NCBI GenBank assembly: GCA_030681645.1 | Contig: JAUXRX010000017.1 | Coordinates: 1-64,000 of the forward strand | Direction of reading: 5' to 3' | DNA: 64,000 nucleotides | Source of the DNA: Archangium sp. | Lineage (GTDB): Bacteria; Myxococcota; Myxococcia; Myxococcales; Myxococcaceae | In this document: positions 61,016 through 64,000 of the stretch, piece by piece | Position numbering within the stretch: position 1 is the first letter of the stretch | How the letters are laid out: every line of letters starts with the position of its first letter | Program-made: the position numbers and the translations under genes | Notes under the pieces: generated by a model | Told to the model about the DNA's origin: nothing | What the model saw: the letters and a program-made list of their open reading frames with translations, nothing else | Database searches by the model: none

Positions 61016-61966
61016 CTACAGCACCGTCTGTTCCTGGCTCGCGGGCGCAACCGATGGGCCCGCATCGCGGGGCGAGGCATCGAACACCGGCAACCCCGGA
61101 GTGGAGTCGACGAAGCGGAAGTGTCCCGTGCCCGAGCCCGCGGGCACCCGGATCGCCGCCGGGGTGAGCGGGCGCTGACAGCTCGAGTCGCCCTCCTCGA
61201 AGAAGCGGGTGCTGCTCGAGCTCGAGCCGAGGAACACCTCGAGGTCCGCCGGCACCGTGGTCATGTTCCCGTAGACGTCGCGCACCAGCACGGAGTGCGG
61301 CTGCGAGCAGGTGCCCGCGGGCAGGGTGGCCGAGGTCCCGAACGAGAGCCGGCCCGGTGCGGCGCCCACCACGCTCTGCACCTGGTTCACGGGCGGCTGC
61401 GCGCCCTGGCCGACGCTCACCAGCACCGAGCCGGCGGACGTCGAGGTGAAATAGAGCTCCACCACGCCCGAGGGCGGAATGACGAACTCGCTCACCGCGC
61501 CCGCAGCGCAGGCGCTGTCGGCGAAGAAGCCCGACTCTTCGTTGGCCAGGCCGATGACCAGCGGCGCCGCGCCGCCGTCTTCTCCCACGCCCGCGTCTTC
61601 GTAGACACCCACCTGGATCATCTCGGAGCAGTCGCCCGCGCGGATCGTCCGGGGGGGCGTGAGGAACACCACGCCTTCCAACGGCCCGGCGTCGAACCCG
61701 CCCGCATCGACCGGGCCGCCACCGCCACCTGTCGCGCCGCCACCGCCGCCTGTCGCGCCGCCACCTCCGCCCGTCGCGCCGCCACCTCCGCCCATCGCGC
61801 CACCACCTCCACCCGCGTCCTGTTCTCCGGTGCCCGGCGAAATGGTGCAGACGCCCTGGATGCACTGGCCCCCGCCCACGCAGGGATCTTCCGGGCTGCA
61901 CGTCTTCACGCCGAAGGTGCACCCGGCGAACAGCACCAGCGCCGCTGAGATCGAGACGAGACGCAT
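61016..61966 (-). CDS. Lipoprotein with Gly-rich tandem repeat
   Basis: 316 residues from ATG 61966. Lipobox in FAGC (Cys16), then a short Cys-rich segment (CSPEDPCVGGGQCIQGVC) and a GGGGGAT heptapeptide repeated about five times (~55-90), followed by DAGGFDAGPLEG. The C-terminal ~230 residues appear to be one or two beta-sandwich domains (GVVELYFTSTSAGSVLVSVGQ, GTSATLPAGTCSQPHSVLVRDVYGNMTTVPADLEVFLG), resembling Ig-like or BIG domains. Function unknown. Convergent with the lectin gene. Confidence 0.83.
   Translation of the reverse strand: MRLVSISAALVLFAGCTFGVKTCSPEDPCVGGGQCIQGVCTISPGTGEQDAGGGGGAMGGGGGATGGGGGATGGGGGATGGGGGPVDAGGFDAGPLEGVVFLTPPRTIRAGDCSEMIQVGVYEDAGVGEDGGAAPLVIGLANEESGFFADSACAAGAVSEFVIPPSGVVELYFTSTSAGSVLVSVGQGAQPPVNQVQSVVGAAPGRLSFGTSATLPAGTCSQPHSVLVRDVYGNMTTVPADLEVFLGSSSSSTRFFEEGDSSCQRPLTPAAIRVPAGSGTGHFRFVDSTPGLPVFDASPRDAGPSVAPASQEQTVL
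61715..61819 (-). repeat. 21-bp tandem repeat, five units
   Basis: Units of 21 bp (first unit GCCGCCACCGCCACCTGTCG plus C on +) at 61715, 61736, 61757, 61778 and 61799, with increasing divergence. They encode the GGGGGAT heptapeptide in the lipoprotein. Unit number could vary by slippage and change linker length. Confidence 0.8.
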
Positions 61967-61968
61967 GG

Positions 61969-62844
61969 TCAGAAGGCTCCCTGCACGCTGATCGCCGCGC
62001 CCTGCGGTCCGGCCATCGCCGACACCTTCACGCCGCCGCCCGGGGCGAGGCCCCACGCGAACGCGCCGACCACCGCGGTGACGCTGCCGGCCGCGAGCCC
62101 GATGAGCCCGGCCGTGGTGAAGGTGCGCGCCGACTGGAAGGTCGGGAGCTGCGCGAGCGGCAGGTTGAGCTGGGCGTCGGGGGTGAGCTGGCCACCCATC
62201 ACCTGTCCCGCCGCGAGGAACGCGCCGCTCACCGCGGCGGCCGCGGTCCCTGCGATGAAGATCGCCCGGCCGGTCGTGCGCTGGCCTGCCCCTGGATCGT
62301 CCACTCTCGACACGGCAGGAGGCGCGATCACCGCCACGGCCTTCGCCTCGACCGGGCGTTGCCCCGGCAGCCGGGCGAGCTCGAGCTGGCTGAGCAACTG
62401 CGTGAGCGCCTTGCTCGCGGTCTGCTTGAAGGGCTGGCCTTCCAGCGTCACCGTCTGCGTCGGGCTCACCACCTTGCCGTCGTCGCGCACCACGCGCCCC
62501 GAGACCTGCACCGCGCCCTCGAGGGTGAAGTCGAGGCTGGCGTAGACCGCGTAGAGCGACTCGGCCTTCTTCGCCAACTGCACCAGGCACTCGTCTTCGC
62601 GTTCACAGTCCTGCCGCTTGAGCTCCCTCAGCGCGAAGTCGAAGCGCGCGAAGTCGGGGATCTGGGCGCCCGCCAGGCGCAGCAGCCGGGTGAACTCGCG
62701 CTGCGTCGTCTCGCGCTCTTCCTTCGTGAAGCCCTCAGGCGTGCGCTTCACCTCGAGGGGAAACGGCATCACCTGCGGAGCCTGGGCGAGCGCCACCGAA
62801 GAAACGAACAGCGCCACGCAACCCCACTTCTCGAGCGCGAACAT
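61969..62844 (-). CDS. Exported hypothetical protein with C-terminal membrane segments
   Basis: 291 residues. The N-terminus looks like a signal peptide (KWGCVALFVSSVALAQA). The middle (~50-160) is alpha/beta with ELKRQDCEREDECLVQLAKKAESLYAVYASLDFTLEGAVQVSGRVVRDDGKVVSPTQTVTLEG, a pattern shared with myxobacterial lipoproteins of unknown role. Two hydrophobic C-terminal segments follow (FIAGTAAAAVSGAFLAAGQVMG, TTAGLIGLAAGSVTAVVGAFAWGL). It lies 2 bp upstream of the Gly-repeat lipoprotein, likely the same operon. Confidence 0.83.
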   Translation of the reverse strand: MFALEKWGCVALFVSSVALAQAPQVMPFPLEVKRTPEGFTKEERETTQREFTRLLRLAGAQIPDFARFDFALRELKRQDCEREDECLVQLAKKAESLYAVYASLDFTLEGAVQVSGRVVRDDGKVVSPTQTVTLEGQPFKQTASKALTQLLSQLELARLPGQRPVEAKAVAVIAPPAVSRVDDPGAGQRTTGRAIFIAGTAAAAVSGAFLAAGQVMGGQLTPDAQLNLPLAQLPTFQSARTFTTAGLIGLAAGSVTAVVGAFAWGLAPGGGVKVSAMAGPQGAAISVQGAF

Positions 62845-62918
62845 GAATGGGCGCAGCGTAACAACCGCCCCCGGCCCACTTCATCGTGGGCGCTTTCCCA
62901 CATCTGCTCCAACTCGAC

Positions 62919-64000
62919 TCAAATGGTCTTCTTCTTCGGCTCGTCGATCGGCGCCAGCCAGCACACCGCGAGCGGGGGCAGGGTGATCACCACGCTCGCC
63001 GGCTGGCCATCCCACGACTTGTGCTCGGCTTTGAGCGGCGCGTTCAGCACGTTCGAGCCGCCGAACTCCGCTGCGTCCGTGTTGAGGATCTCGGCCCACC
63101 AGCCTCCGCCGGGCACGCCGACCCGCCACTGACGAACGACAGGCGACATGTTGGCCACGCAGACGATCTCCCGCCACGCGTTGTGGCCGCGGCGCACGAA
63201 GATGTAGACGTTGTCGGCCGCCGCGTCGGCCTGCACCCACTGGAAGCCCTGGGGCCAGAAGTCGCTCTCGAACAACGAGCCTTCCTGCCGGTAGAGCGCG
63301 TTGAGCCTGCCCACCAGCTTCATCATGCCCGCGTGCCGCGGGAACGCGCCGAGGTGCCATTCCACGCTCGAGTCGTGGTTCCACTCGGTCCACTGGCCCA
63401 GCTCGTTGCCCATGAAGAGGAGCTTCTTGCCGGGGTGGGCCCACATCCACCCGTAGAGGGCGCGCAGGTTGGCCTGCTTCTGCCACTCGTCGCCCGGCAT
63501 CTTGTTGGCGAGCGAGCCCTTGCCGTGCACCACCTCGTCGTGGCTCAGCGGCAGCACGAAGTCTTCGCTGTACGCGTAGAGCAGGCCGAAGGTGAGCTGG
63601 TGGTGGTGGTGCTGCCGGTGAATCGGGTCCTTCTGGAAGTAGCTCAGGGTGTCGTGCATCCACCCCATGTTCCACTTGTGGGTGAAGCCCAGGCCGCCGT
63701 CGCGCGTGGGGCGGGACACCCGCGGCCACGAGGTCGACTCCTCGGCCAGCACGTGCACGTCGGGGTGCAGCGCGTGCACCGTGTCGTTGAGCTCGCGGAG
63801 GAAGCCGATCGCCTCTTCGTTCTCGCGCCCGCCGTGCTGGTTGGGGATCCACTCCCCCTCTTTGCGCGAGTAGTCGAGGTAGAGCATCGAGGCCACCGCG
63901 TCCACCCGCAGCCCGTCCACGTGGTACTGCTCGAGCCAGAAGAGCGCGTTGGCCACCAGGAAGTTCCTCACCTCGTTGCGGCCGAAGTTGAAGATGAGCG
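62919..64000 (-). CDS. glgB: 1,4-alpha-glucan branching enzyme, C-terminal part (truncated by window)
   Basis: 359 residues are visible; the frame stays open to base 64000, so the N-terminal part lies outside. GH13 catalytic residues are present: the nucleophile Asp in [16 protein letters not shown], the acid Glu in LAEESTSWP and the Asp in [13 protein letters not shown]. The C-terminal beta domain follows. GlgB makes alpha-1,6 branches in glycogen or alpha-glucan. The unlinked position away from other glycogen genes here says nothing more. Confidence 0.96.
   Translation of the reverse strand, partial: LIFNFGRNEVRNFLVANALFWLEQYHVDGLRVDAVASMLYLDYSRKEGEWIPNQHGGRENEEAIGFLRELNDTVHALHPDVHVLAEESTSWPRVSRPTRDGGLGFTHKWNMGWMHDTLSYFQKDPIHRQHHHHQLTFGLLYAYSEDFVLPLSHDEVVHGKGSLANKMPGDEWQKQANLRALYGWMWAHPGKKLLFMGNELGQWTEWNHDSSVEWHLGAFPRHAGMMKLVGRLNALYRQEGSLFESDFWPQGFQWVQADAAADNVYIFVRRGHNAWREIVCVANMSPVVRQWRVGVPGGGWWAEILNTDAAEFGGSNVLNAPLKAEHKSWDGQPASVVITLPPLAVCWLAPIDEPKKKTI

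Overview
The window is high-GC DNA from a bacterium that looks like a member of the Myxococcota (order Myxococcales or a close relative). This rests on gene content, not on a marker-gene search. The pointers are: eukaryote-like Ser/Thr kinases with PEGA and propeller-like tails, an FHA/sigma-54 activator, AgmX/PglI-type and MopE-type proteins, many Cys-rich lipoproteins with DAG/GGG linkers, a gene resembling the myxobacterial TIGR04552 family, and frequent GTG/TTG starts.

Bases 1-11704 are the conserved ribosomal-protein cluster: the end of S10 (rpsC-rplP-rpmC-rpsQ), spc (rplN-rplX-rplE-rpsH-rplF-rplR-rpsE-rpmD-rplO-secY-adk-infA-rpmJ) and alpha (rpsM-rpsK-rpsD-rpoA-rplQ). All genes are on +. 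rpsN is absent from its usual place between rplE and rpsH, where two small hairpins sit instead. Terminator-like hairpins lie before secY, before rpoA and after rplQ.

Bases 11700-20800 hold a lipoprotein gene, a TIGR04552-like gene with features of a RelA/SpoT-type nucleotidyltransferase, a possible roadblock-like gene, a decayed glycosyltransferase, a DUF2490 protein and groESL on the minus strand. The groES upstream region carries a good sigma-70 promoter and three CIRCE-like inverted repeats. It is shared with a divergent pair of uncharacterised genes, followed by a Nudix hydrolase and rpoZ.

Bases 20900-36150 are mostly single metabolic or envelope genes: a collagen-like lipoprotein with a duplicated Cys module, a Wzx-type flippase, a divergent AgmX-like/ExbB-like pair around a perfect palindrome, a BASS transporter, a class C serine hydrolase, a ParE/RelE-type toxin-antitoxin pair with a decayed third gene, ribA coupled to an FAD oxidoreductase, an SDR protein, a lipase-like lipoprotein, a methyltransferase, a DUF2520 protein and a ClpA/ClpC-like unfoldase.

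Bases 36350-44134 encode a tripartite MacAB-TolC-type exporter (YIP1-like protein, TolC, MacA-like adaptor, ABC ATPase, two FtsX-type permeases), then a four-BON-domain exported protein. Bases 44147-64000 are accessory and surface genes: an overlapping kinase/PEGA/MopE-type lipoprotein set, a cytochrome c, a giant Cys-rich/VCBS surface protein followed by an interleaved inverted-repeat tract, polyprenyl synthase with a GbsR-like regulator, a gamma-glutamylcyclotransferase-like protein, two small exported proteins, a kinase coupled to an FHA/sigma-54 activator, a triple SUEL-type lectin, a Gly-repeat lipoprotein, an exported hypothetical, and the 3' part of glgB running off the window.
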